Source: Lentimicrobiaceae bacterium
GTDB lineage: Bacteria; Bacteroidota; Bacteroidia; Bacteroidales; JAGONC01
Length of the DNA stretch: 5,230 bases
Direction: 5' to 3'
Assembly: GCA_030621075.1 (NCBI GenBank)
Contig: JAUXII010000103.1
Span: forward strand, 1 to 5,230
Below, piece by piece: positions 1 through 5,230 of the stretch (the first letter of the stretch is position 1; the number at the start of each line of letters is the position of its first letter). Under the pieces are notes generated by a model. The model ran no database searches. It saw only the letters and a program-made list of their open reading frames with translations, and was not told the origin of the DNA. Both the position numbers and the translations under genes were made by a program.

Positions 1-195
1 CCATATATTCAGTTTTCCCAGCCTGGCAGAATTTTGAAGCCGGTGCATATGATCTTCCAGATACAAAAATTGGCTGTTGTAGAAATTAATTACTTCATAA
101 AGTGACTTACCTTTCAACAAAGATGATTTGTCGAACTCACTTGTTGGTAAAACTCTATCATTTAAAATAAATTTTTCTCCAATACAGTCACGCAT
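1..195 (-). CDS. Class IV PLP-dependent aminotransferase, N-terminal part (runs off left edge)
   Basis: Reading the minus strand from the ATG at 195 gives 65 codons with no stop before the window edge. The peptide starts MRDCIGEKFILNDRVLP and contains GKSLYEVINFYNSQFLYLED followed by HMHRLQNSARLGKLNIW. This is the N-terminal layout of fold-type IV aminotransferases (branched-chain aminotransferase, D-amino-acid aminotransferase, aminodeoxychorismate lyase): a strand pair ending in 'LND..lP', a 'G.slyEvi..yn' strand, then 'leeH..RL..SA'. The Arg of HRL (residue 52) corresponds to the residue that contacts the PLP phosphate in this family. An in-frame TGA lies about 9 codons upstream and this is the first ATG after it, so the start is well fixed. 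The catalytic lysine and substrate-specific loops lie outside the window, so the substrate (branched-chain amino acids or another) cannot be decided. Family assignment is confident; the exact function is not. Confidence 0.8.
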   Translation of the reverse strand, partial: MRDCIGEKFILNDRVLPTSEFDKSSLLKGKSLYEVINFYNSQFLYLEDHMHRLQNSARLGKLNIW

Positions 196-506
196 ATTGA
201 TGGTAGTATTTATTGTTTTTCAATCTGTTCTTTCCAATTTAGCGTCATACCGCCTACCGGCTACCGGTTACTGGCTACTGTTCCCTGTTCATTGCTACAT
301 ATCTGTGCTTACTACCAACTCCAACCTACCCTTCCTAAAGCCTATCACTTTGCATAACACACAATCTTTTGAAGAATATTTCTCTTTTTCACTGGCATGG
401 ATTTTCATCTTGCATTCATAACCAAATATGTCCTTTGATAAGGAATTTATACGATTTACCTTCTTCCAGGATATTTTATTTTTCTCCATAAAAAGGATTT
501 AAGACA
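196..506. other. Intergenic stretch between relA and the aminotransferase gene
   Basis: This 311-bp gap separates the relA stop from the aminotransferase start. Its clearest content is a 35-bp heptad repeat (246-280). A 64-codon minus-strand frame (489-295) begins 17 bases after relA. It is Lys-rich, has three Cys (residues 26, 43, 46), resembles no family I know, and ends just before the repeat, so I do not call it a gene. The 97-codon plus-strand frame over the same stretch runs through both the repeat and the aminotransferase start and looks spurious. I see no strong terminator hairpin followed by a T-run, and no promoter consensus in front of the aminotransferase. Confidence 0.55.
246..280 (-). 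repeat. Tandem heptad repeat, five units
   Basis: On the minus strand from 280 to 246 the sequence reads as five successive 7-mers: CAGTAGC, CAGTAAC, CGGTAGC, CGGTAGG, CGGTATG. All five match the pattern C-R-G-T-A-N-N. The block is more GC-rich than its surroundings. Part of it (256-268) also forms a small 5-bp hairpin, ACCGG-TAG-CCGGT. From memory, similar CCGGTAGC-type arrays occur between genes in Bacteroidota and give spurious 'LPATGYW'-like translations; that is a recollection, not a search result. Role unknown. Confidence 0.7.
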
Positions 507-2693
507 TTATTTTATCCTGCTTACTTTCTTAACGCCATCAATTTTAAGAATCTGGCTGATCAGGTAATCTAATTGCCTGGAATCTTTCACATAAGCCTTT
601 ATCTCGCCCTCGATTTTATTTATACTTGAAGTAAATGAAAATGTATGGATACTTATTCTTAATTTATCAGTGAGCAAACTGGAAATTTTATTCACAACAC
701 CGGGTTCATTTGTCCCTGTAATTTTCAATCCGGCCAAAACAGGAGTATCATCTCCTGCGGCTACCCATTTAACATCAATCACCCTGTAACTATAGCGTAA
801 TCGCATTTGAATGGCATTAGGACAGTTAGCTCTATGAATTTTGATACCTTTATCGACAGTTACAAATCCGAAAATATCATCCCCGAAAACAGGCTTACAG
901 CAATTTGCAAATTTATAATCATGAAGGTCGGCTTGGCCATCAATCAATAATAATTCAGATGGGTGGCTAACTTGCGGCCGTTTATCAGGTTCAACTTCCG
1001 GAACGAGACTAGAATCCTTCAATGACTCCTCCTCCGCAGCGTGATAGAAACATCCTTTAATTTCTGAGATATCTATCTTTCCTGTTGCTATTCTATGATA
1101 TAAGTCGATTGGAATGGTTATGTTGAAGTAATTTAGTAATTGATTGATTGTGTTGTTATTAAAAGAGAGCTTCAACTGACTTAGCTTTCTTTTTAGCATC
1201 TCTTTTCCCTCATCAGCCTTATCATATTGCAGTTCCTTAATGAATTTTTTTATTTTGGCTTTTGCTTTTGATGTTTTAGCAATTTTTATCCAGTCAGCTT
1301 TTGGTTTTTGATTTTTTGATGTAATTATTTCTACCTGATCACCATTTTTTAAAATATACCTGATTGGTTCAATTTTATTATTTACTCTTGCCCCTGTGCA
1401 TTGTGAACCTACATTGGTATGGATTTCAAAAGCAAAATCCAATACTGTAGCACCGAGAGGAAGCTTTTTTAGATCTCCTGCAGGAGTAAACACAAAGATA
1501 TCTTTGGAGTAAAGTTCCATTTTGGAATGCTTAGCAGGAATTAAGCCGTTGATTTGCGGGTTTTCAAGTTGTTCTCTGATTTTATTGAACCAGGTATCTC
1601 TGTTTTTTCGGTAAGCCGGTTCTTTGTATAACCAATGTGAAGCACCTCCTTTTTCAGCGACTTCATCCATTCTTGCCGACCGTATTTGCACTTCCACCCA
1701 TCGTCTATGCGGCCCAATAACTGTAGTATGCAAAGATTCATAACCACTCGTTTTTGGTGTTGTGATCCAATCTCTTAGTCTTTTTGGGTTAGGTTGAAAA
1801 ATATTGGTAACGATTGAGTATATTTCCCAACAATCATTTTTTTCATCTTTTTTGATTTTTTTATTTATGATTCGAACGGCAAAAAGATCATAAACTTCAT
1901 TGATGTCAACATTCTGGAGTTTCATTTTTTTCCAGATAGATGAAATAGATTTGACACGTCCTTTGATATCACATTGAAAGCCATGATTATTCAGTGCTGC
2001 AGCAATTGGGTCAATAAATTCAGTAATATAAGCTTCTCTGGCATCACTCGACTCAATAAGTTTATTCCTGATATCATTAAATATTTCAGGTTGAGCGTAT
2101 TTCATTGACAATTCGTCCAGCTCCGTTTTGATATGGTAAAGGCCCAGCCGGTGTGCTATGGGAGCATACAAATGAGCAGTTTCGACTGCAACTTGATGTT
2201 TTATGTTTTCAGGCAGTTTATTTATTTTTCGCATGTAGTCAAGCCTGTCGGCAAGCCTGATCAGGATAACACGAACATCCCCTGATATGGTTAATAACAG
2301 CTTGATAAAATTTTCTGCATTTAACGATGTCCGTTGTGTCGAGAGGCGGGATATCTTGGTATATCCATTAAGGGTTTCCGCAATATTCTTTGAAAACTGT
2401 TTTTCGATGTCTGTTAGACTAACATTCGTATTTGCAAGGATATTATGTAAGAGTGTACAGACAATGGAATCGGAGGTGAGGCCTATTTCCTCAACCACAA
2501 CTATAGTAACTTCAACTGCATGAGAGATATAATATTCACCAGATTCCATTTTTTTACACTGGTATTCATCTATCAGCAACTGATACGCTTGACGTACATG
2601 CTTTTTTCCTGCTTTGTCGAGGGAATGATAGCAGACAGAAAGTAGCTTTCTGTAATTATGCACCACAAATGATATGTCTTTTTGTAACACCAT
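507..2693 (-). CDS. relA: RelA/SpoT homologue, probable hydrolase-inactive (p)ppGpp synthetase
   Basis: A 728-residue long-form RSH protein, normal length for the family. It would transfer pyrophosphate from ATP to GDP/GTP to make (p)ppGpp, the stringent-response alarmone. Domain order: HD-type hydrolase region (about 35-200), synthetase (about 235-360), TGS (about 398-460, starting DIFVFTPAGD), helical linker, Cys-rich/zinc-finger-like segment (C598, C599, H620, C624) and a C-terminal ACT domain (about 652-728). The synthetase motifs look intact: GRVKSISSIWKKM (245-257), YDLFAVRI with D269, RLRD (305-308), GYESLHTTV (317-325) and VEVQIR with E334. The hydrolase site is degraded: the HD pair is H83-N84, the following ED is A87-N88, and the usual ADRLHNMRT is ADRLDYMRK (148-156); H58 and D149 remain. 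The ATG at 2693 is the first after an in-frame TAA, and no clear Shine-Dalgarno is visible. It lies 103 bp downstream of floA. The family is near certain; loss of hydrolysis is inferred. Confidence 0.96.
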   Translation of the reverse strand: MVLQKDISFVVHNYRKLLSVCYHSLDKAGKKHVRQAYQLLIDEYQCKKMESGEYYISHAVEVTIVVVEEIGLTSDSIVCTLLHNILANTNVSLTDIEKQFSKNIAETLNGYTKISRLSTQRTSLNAENFIKLLLTISGDVRVILIRLADRLDYMRKINKLPENIKHQVAVETAHLYAPIAHRLGLYHIKTELDELSMKYAQPEIFNDIRNKLIESSDAREAYITEFIDPIAAALNNHGFQCDIKGRVKSISSIWKKMKLQNVDINEVYDLFAVRIINKKIKKDEKNDCWEIYSIVTNIFQPNPKRLRDWITTPKTSGYESLHTTVIGPHRRWVEVQIRSARMDEVAEKGGASHWLYKEPAYRKNRDTWFNKIREQLENPQINGLIPAKHSKMELYSKDIFVFTPAGDLKKLPLGATVLDFAFEIHTNVGSQCTGARVNNKIEPIRYILKNGDQVEIITSKNQKPKADWIKIAKTSKAKAKIKKFIKELQYDKADEGKEMLKRKLSQLKLSFNNNTINQLLNYFNITIPIDLYHRIATGKIDISEIKGCFYHAAEEESLKDSSLVPEVEPDKRPQVSHPSELLLIDGQADLHDYKFANCCKPVFGDDIFGFVTVDKGIKIHRANCPNAIQMRLRYSYRVIDVKWVAAGDDTPVLAGLKITGTNEPGVVNKISSLLTDKLRISIHTFSFTSSINKIEGEIKAYVKDSRQLDYLISQILKIDGVKKVSRIK

Positions 2694-2713
2694 TATGGGA
2701 AAAGGAAATTAAT

Positions 2714-2750
2714 TGCTCTGTGGTTATAATAAAACATTAACCACAGAGCA
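2714..2750 (-). terminator. Perfect 13-bp inverted repeat, likely terminator of the nfeD-floA operon
   Basis: TGCTCTGTGGTTA (2714-2726) and TAACCACAGAGCA (2738-2750) are exact reverse complements around an 11-base loop. The hairpin starts 47 bases past the floA stop and ends 21 bases before the relA start. On the minus strand it is followed by AATTAATTTCCTTTT, a T-rich but interrupted tail. That fits an imperfect intrinsic terminator, an attenuator in the relA leader, or a protein-binding palindrome. Terminator is my first choice because of its position after floA. The structure is certain; the role is not. Confidence 0.6.
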
Positions 2751-2796
2751 GTTCAGGATAATACCAGGGAACATGTAAATAAATTAGAACTTAGTA

Positions 2797-3786
2797 TTAA
2801 GATTTCCCTTTGGGTTTTGAAGGTGGCTCAGCAATAGAGTCTCTCATCTTGGTATCAGCCTGGATATTTCTAAACTTATAGTAATCCATAATGCCAAGGT
2901 TTCCACTTCTGAAAGAATCGGCGATAGCCATCGGTATTTCAGCTTCAGCCTGAATTACATTAGCTCTGGCTTCTTGTGCTTTTGCTTTCATTTCCTGTTC
3001 GGTAGCAACAGCCATAGCTCTTCGCTCCTCAGCTTTGGCCTGTGCAATATTTTTATCGGCATTAGCCTGATCCATTTGCAGTACAGCACCAATATTTTTT
3101 CCAATATCGATGTCGGCAATATCGATAGAAAGGATTTCAAAAGCAGTACCTGAATCAAGTCCTTTATTCAAAACCAGTTTGGAAATAGAATCCGGGTTCT
3201 CAAGAACTTTTTTATGAGAGTCGGCAGATCCAATAGAGGAGACTACCCCTTCTCCTACTCTGGCCAAAACAGTCTCTTCTCCGGCACCCCCGACCAATTG
3301 CTTGATATTAGCTCTTACCGTAACCCTTGCCTTGGCAATGAGCTGAATACCATCTTTTGCGACTGCGGTTACAGGCGGAGTGTCAATTACTTTTGGGTTA
3401 ACAGACATTTGAACAGCTTCCAGCACATCTCTTCCGGCCAGGTCAATAGCAGTAGCGGTTTTGAAATCAAGATTCATATTTGCTTTATCTGCTGAAATAA
3501 GGGCATTTACAACCGCAGTAACGTTACCACCTGCTAAATAGTGGGCTTCCATCTCGTTTCGGGATAATTTAAGCCCGGCTTTGGTTGCAGCAATGAGGGT
3601 CCGTACGATAACCTGTGGTGGTACTTTTCTCCAGCGCATAAGCACAAGTTGTATCAACGAAACCCGTACATCCGATAAGAGAGCCGTAAACCACAAGCCA
3701 ACAGGAACGAAATAAAAAATTATCCATAATCCTATCAGTGAGGCCACTCCTATAACAATAATCATAAATACATTACTTTCTTCCAT
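2797..3786 (-). CDS. floA: Flotillin-like protein FloA (SPFH domain)
   Basis: The 329-residue product matches the FloA/YqfA type of bacterial flotillin in length and organisation. These proteins oligomerise at the inner face of the cytoplasmic membrane and scaffold functional membrane microdomains. A hydrophobic N-terminal anchor covers about residues 7-37. The SPFH core follows (about 40-235), including [21 protein letters not shown] near 51-71, [17 protein letters not shown] (133-149) and [15 protein letters not shown] (153-167). Then comes an Ala/Glu/Lys/Gln-rich helical region (about 238-285) of the kind that drives flotillin coiled-coil assembly, with [13 protein letters not shown] (295-307) near the C terminus. 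The last residues are polar and basic (PPSKPKGKS). The ATG at 3786 lies 2 bp after the nfeD stop, so the two genes are almost certainly co-transcribed and probably translationally coupled. No truncation or unusual residue seen. Identity is highly confident. Confidence 0.95.
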   Translation of the reverse strand: MEESNVFMIIVIGVASLIGLWIIFYFVPVGLWFTALLSDVRVSLIQLVLMRWRKVPPQVIVRTLIAATKAGLKLSRNEMEAHYLAGGNVTAVVNALISADKANMNLDFKTATAIDLAGRDVLEAVQMSVNPKVIDTPPVTAVAKDGIQLIAKARVTVRANIKQLVGGAGEETVLARVGEGVVSSIGSADSHKKVLENPDSISKLVLNKGLDSGTAFEILSIDIADIDIGKNIGAVLQMDQANADKNIAQAKAEERRAMAVATEQEMKAKAQEARANVIQAEAEIPMAIADSFRSGNLGIMDYYKFRNIQADTKMRDSIAEPPSKPKGKS

Positions 3787-3788
3787 AA

Positions 3789-4259
3789 CTATTTGTTTTT
3801 TTGTTTGATTAATATTTTATTGAATTCTATTTTGTTGATGATGATCTCGGTATTAGGGTCCAGGAATTCTCCAACAGTATGAACTTCATAATAATCACCG
3901 TTGATCAATGCTTTTCCCGATGGAGCTAACCTGGAAACAGTTTTACCTGTATCGCCGACTTTAACTTTCGACTCTTCGATAACATTTACCTTTCCATCAA
4001 TTTTTGATTTTAATGTTAGCTTTTTCCAGGTTTTTGATTTAAGGACTAATGACAGAAAGACAATAGTCATAATCACGGCACCTCCCAGCGTCAGGAGACC
4101 GGCCTTTTGACCATAAACCTCGAATGCCTGCCATACAGCAACTGCAATAAGGATAAATCCTAAAATACCAGCAACATTTGTGCCGGGCAGTACAAGTATC
4201 TCCAGTAATAAAAGTAAAAAGCCAATCAGTAATAAAATGATAATAACAGTAATGGTCAT
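3789..4259 (-). CDS. nfeD: Short NfeD-like membrane protein with C-terminal OB-fold
   Basis: A 156-residue protein of the short NfeD class, which lacks the ClpP-like serine protease domain of long NfeD proteins. Hydrophobic segments lie at about residues 3-25, 29-46 and 54-74, with [17 protein letters not shown] (19-35) matching the family's first loop. Residues about 100-153 form the soluble NfeDC OB-fold: [20 protein letters not shown] (101-120), then a [14 protein letters not shown] segment and a final '[12 protein letters not shown]' strand. Short NfeD genes are typically paired with flotillin genes, as here with floA 2 bp downstream. The protein is thought to interact with the flotillin in the membrane, but its biochemical role is not well defined. 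The start ATG overlaps the stop of the M48 remnant (ATGA), and a GGAGG sequence lies about 13 bases before it, within that remnant, so this start is well supported. Confidence 0.92.
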   Translation of the reverse strand: MTITVIIILLLIGFLLLLLEILVLPGTNVAGILGFILIAVAVWQAFEVYGQKAGLLTLGGAVIMTIVFLSLVLKSKTWKKLTLKSKIDGKVNVIEESKVKVGDTGKTVSRLAPSGKALINGDYYEVHTVGEFLDPNTEIIINKIEFNKILIKQKNK

Positions 4260-4405
4260 AGTTTTATTGATCCTCCAGATTTTTCATTTTTAGTATAATA
4301 TTTTTGAGCCTCAGGCAAAAACTTCTGTAATGCCTTAACACGATTTTCATCACTCGGGTGTGTACTAAGAAATTCAGGAGGTTTTCCCCCTCCTATTTGT
4401 GACAT
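4256..4405 (-). pseudogene. C-terminal remnant of an M48-family metallopeptidase
   Basis: Minus-strand frame of 49 codons from ATG 4405 to TGA 4256, too short for most ORF calls. It contains MSQIGGGKPPEFLSTHPSDE and continues NRVKALQKFLPEAQKYYTKN. This matches the C-terminal end of periplasmic/outer-membrane M48 (Oma1/LoiP-like) metallopeptidases, where a 'G...PPEFLSTHPs...RI..L...lPeA..yY' segment follows the zinc site. The HExxH zinc motif, the downstream Glu ligand and any signal peptide are absent. Resemblance starts at about LKEMSQ, and an in-frame TAA (4415-4417) sits immediately before that Leu codon. No M48-like sequence is visible between there and the OsmC gene, so the 5' part was probably deleted, not just frameshifted. 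The stop overlaps the nfeD ATG, which suggests the intact gene was once the first member of the nfeD-floA operon. The surviving frame could still be translated from its ATG and couple to nfeD. Confidence 0.75.
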
Positions 4406-4453
4406 TTCTTTCAGTTAAGATTGGCTTTATAAAAATTTGGAACTAAGGTAAAT

Positions 4454-4501
4454 AAAAAAAATGTAAATAACTGCTTTTATCAGACAAAAGATGAAAAAGC
4501 A
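4454..4501 (-). terminator. Possible terminator after the OsmC-family gene
   Basis: TGCTTTT and AAAAGCA (4472-4478 and 4495-4501) are complementary arms. Three further pairs (TCA/TGA) can form inside if one base bulges. On the minus strand the hairpin is followed, after about 10 bases, by a run of eight T (4461-4454). This sits about 40 bases past the OsmC stop. The stem is mostly A/T and hence weak, and it overlaps the candidate promoter box at 4500-4507, so at most one of the two readings may hold. Confidence 0.3.
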
Positions 4502-4507
4502 AAGGTA
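4500..4507 (-). promoter_or_regulatory. Possible Bacteroidota-type -7 box for nfeD-floA
   Basis: The minus strand reads TACCTTTG, an exact match to the TAnnTTTG -7 element used by the Bacteroidota primary sigma factor. A TTTA lies 21 bases upstream, a one-mismatch match to the TTTG -33 element at an acceptable spacing. Transcription would start near 4493 and read through the M48 remnant into nfeD and floA. In AT-rich DNA one or two such 8-mers are expected by chance per strand in 5 kb, so support is weak and rests mainly on the intergenic position. Confidence 0.27.
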
Positions 4508-4541
4508 ATAGAAAAATGAAATAAATAATAAAGGTTGTGGG

Positions 4542-4958
4542 TTATTCAATAACTATTTCATACGTTAGCTCAGCCGAATCCCTTAGCATGGCTGATACAC
4601 CACAATACCTGTCCTGTGATAAATTTACTGCTTTGTCTAATTTAGCCATAGGGAGATCCTTGCCTTTGAAAATGTAAGTGAGATGTATTTTATGATAATA
4701 TTTGGGATGCTCATCTGTTTGTTCTGCCTCAATTGAAACCCGGCATGATTCAAAATTAACCCTCATTTTTTTCAGAATTGAAACAACATCCATTCCTGTA
4801 CAACCTCCTAAAGAAACAAGGGTTAGTGGTTTAGGACGCGGGCCCCTGTCTTTACCGCCAACAGATGCATCAGCATCTAAAATTAGTTTATGTCCATTTA
4901 TTTCAGTCTCAAAAGCCATTTCTTCAATCCAGTCAATGTTTACTTTTATACTACTCAT
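4542..4958 (-). CDS. OsmC/YhfA-like family protein (thiol peroxidase fold)
   Basis: The 138-residue product has the usual length and architecture of the OsmC/Ohr superfamily, cytoplasmic proteins that often reduce organic or fatty-acid hydroperoxides with a two-cysteine active site. Both conserved cysteines are present: C53 in SLGGCTGMDVVSILKKMR (about 49-66) and C119 in DRYCGVSAMLRDSAE (116-130). The N-terminal beta region (about 4-35) and the central strands (SCRVSIEAEQ, IHLTYIFKG) also fit. The motif context resembles the YhfA-like OsmC subgroup more than Ohr, so the substrate is uncertain and peroxidase activity is inferred from the family. The ATG at 4958 is well supported: an in-frame TAG lies 5 codons upstream and the next Met is residue 14. 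No Shine-Dalgarno is evident. It is separated by 136 bp from the M48 remnant and is probably its own transcription unit. Ends in TAA at 4542. Confidence 0.92.
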   Translation of the reverse strand: MSSIKVNIDWIEEMAFETEINGHKLILDADASVGGKDRGPRPKPLTLVSLGGCTGMDVVSILKKMRVNFESCRVSIEAEQTDEHPKYYHKIHLTYIFKGKDLPMAKLDKAVNLSQDRYCGVSAMLRDSAELTYEIVIE

Positions 4959-5086
4959 ATGTTGTGTTATCTAGTTGCTTTTTCGCATTACGAATTGGAT
5001 ATCAACTACTTATGCCTATGGCCTAATTTGATTTCTGTTTGACTTTTCGGAATCATTTTATCTACTGCTGATTTTCAAACGGCAGG

Positions 5087-5094
5087 CAAATCTA
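5087..5094 (-). promoter_or_regulatory. Possible -7 box upstream of the OsmC-family gene
   Basis: The minus strand reads TAGATTTG, an exact match to TAnnTTTG. It lies 128 bp before the OsmC start and just after the stop of the upstream partial gene. No -33 TTTG at the expected 19-21 base spacing is seen (nearest TTG is only 13 bases upstream), and the implied leader is long. A chance match is quite possible. The rest of the 141-bp gap between the two genes shows no repeat or strong hairpin. Confidence 0.2.
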
Positions 5095-5099
5095 CACAT

Positions 5100-5230
5100 T
5101 TAATTCGCAATTAGGATTGGTGTTCTAAAAAGAAACCCTCCCGGAATAACCCCCGCCTGTATGGAGTCAACCATTGCACCGCTTGCCTGGTTGTAGCGAA
5201 AGACCCAACCGTTTTGAGCAAAATCAACAG
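5100..5230 (-). CDS. 3' end of an unrecognised gene (enters from right edge)
   Basis: One minus-strand frame is open from the window edge to a TAA at 5102-5100, giving 42 residues. It starts VDFAQNGWVFRYNQASGAMV, continues with DSIQAGVIPGGF and ends in FRTPILIAN. The stretch is richer in G+C than the following intergenic DNA and its codon use looks coding. The Gly/aromatic pattern (NGWVFRYN, AGVIPGGF) could come from a beta-rich domain, but I recognise no family. No membrane segment is obvious. It would lie 141 bp upstream of the OsmC-family gene on the same strand. Only the C terminus is visible, so the function cannot be assigned, and a chance open frame of this length is not excluded. Confidence 0.45.
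   Translation of the reverse strand, partial: VDFAQNGWVFRYNQASGAMVDSIQAGVIPGGFLFRTPILIAN

Noticed and set aside
128..421. 97-codon plus-strand frame
   Set aside because: It runs antisense through the aminotransferase start and through the heptad repeat, with a low-complexity translation; treated as spurious.
295..489. 64-codon minus-strand frame 17 bases after relA
   Set aside because: No recognisable family, no ribosome binding site, and it ends close to the heptad repeat. It sits in an operon-like position, so a small unknown gene is not fully excluded, but the sequence gives no positive support.
1541..1747. 68-codon minus-strand frame inside relA
   Set aside because: It lies entirely within the strongly supported relA synthetase region in another frame.
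3214..3495. 93-codon plus-strand frame opposite floA
   Set aside because: It is antisense to the conserved SPFH core and has no family features.
4376..4394. AGGAGG/CCTCCT 6-bp hairpin within the M48 remnant
   Set aside because: It follows from the codons for the GGGKPP motif and has no T-run; a regulatory role is not needed to explain it.
4541..4553. Palindrome GTTATTGAATAAC at the OsmC stop codon
   Set aside because: A one-base loop and A/T-only pairs apart from the ends make it too weak for a terminator; probably chance.
4702..4974. 90-codon plus-strand frame opposite the OsmC-family gene
   Set aside because: It is the antisense shadow of a gene with both conserved active-site cysteines.
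1..5230. Mobile element, CRISPR array, toxin-antitoxin or defence cassette
   Set aside because: I found no transposase, integrase, spaced direct-repeat array or defence-type domain on either strand. The genes are ordinary housekeeping or stress genes.

Overview
The window is AT-rich, and every gene I can support lies on the minus strand. The best guess for the source is a member of the Bacteroidota. This rests on family resemblance of the OsmC-like protein, the class IV aminotransferase start and the M48 tail, on weak or absent Shine-Dalgarno sequences, and on two possible TAnnTTTG promoter boxes. It is an inference, as no marker gene is present.

In the direction of transcription (high to low coordinates) the layout is as follows. 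(1) The 3' end of an unrecognised gene enters from the right edge (5100-5230). (2) A 138-codon OsmC/YhfA-like thiol peroxidase family gene follows (4542-4958). (3) A short gap holds a possible terminator and promoter, then a 49-codon tail of an M48 metallopeptidase gene (4256-4405) whose catalytic part is missing. (4) That tail overlaps the start of a short nfeD (3789-4259) by ATGA, and nfeD is followed after 2 bp by a flotillin-like floA (2797-3786). (5) A 103-bp gap contains a perfect 13-bp inverted repeat. (6) A full-length RelA/SpoT homologue follows (507-2693). (7) A 311-bp gap holds a 7-bp-period tandem repeat. (8) The first 65 codons of a class IV PLP aminotransferase run off the left edge (1-195); this gene has no stop codon inside the window.

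Functionally, nfeD and floA form the familiar pair encoding a membrane-anchored OB-fold protein and an SPFH scaffold protein of flotillin microdomains. The M48 tail in front suggests that a membrane-protease gene once belonged to the same operon. The RelA/SpoT protein keeps its synthetase, TGS, Cys-rich and ACT regions, but its hydrolase domain has lost key residues (HD is HN, the following ED is AN). It is therefore probably a dedicated (p)ppGpp synthetase, and a second RSH with hydrolase activity is expected elsewhere in the genome.

I see no mobile element, CRISPR array, tRNA or rRNA, and no convincing new multi-gene system. The points most worth checking are the degenerate hydrolase domain, the decayed M48 gene coupled to nfeD, and the heptad repeat.
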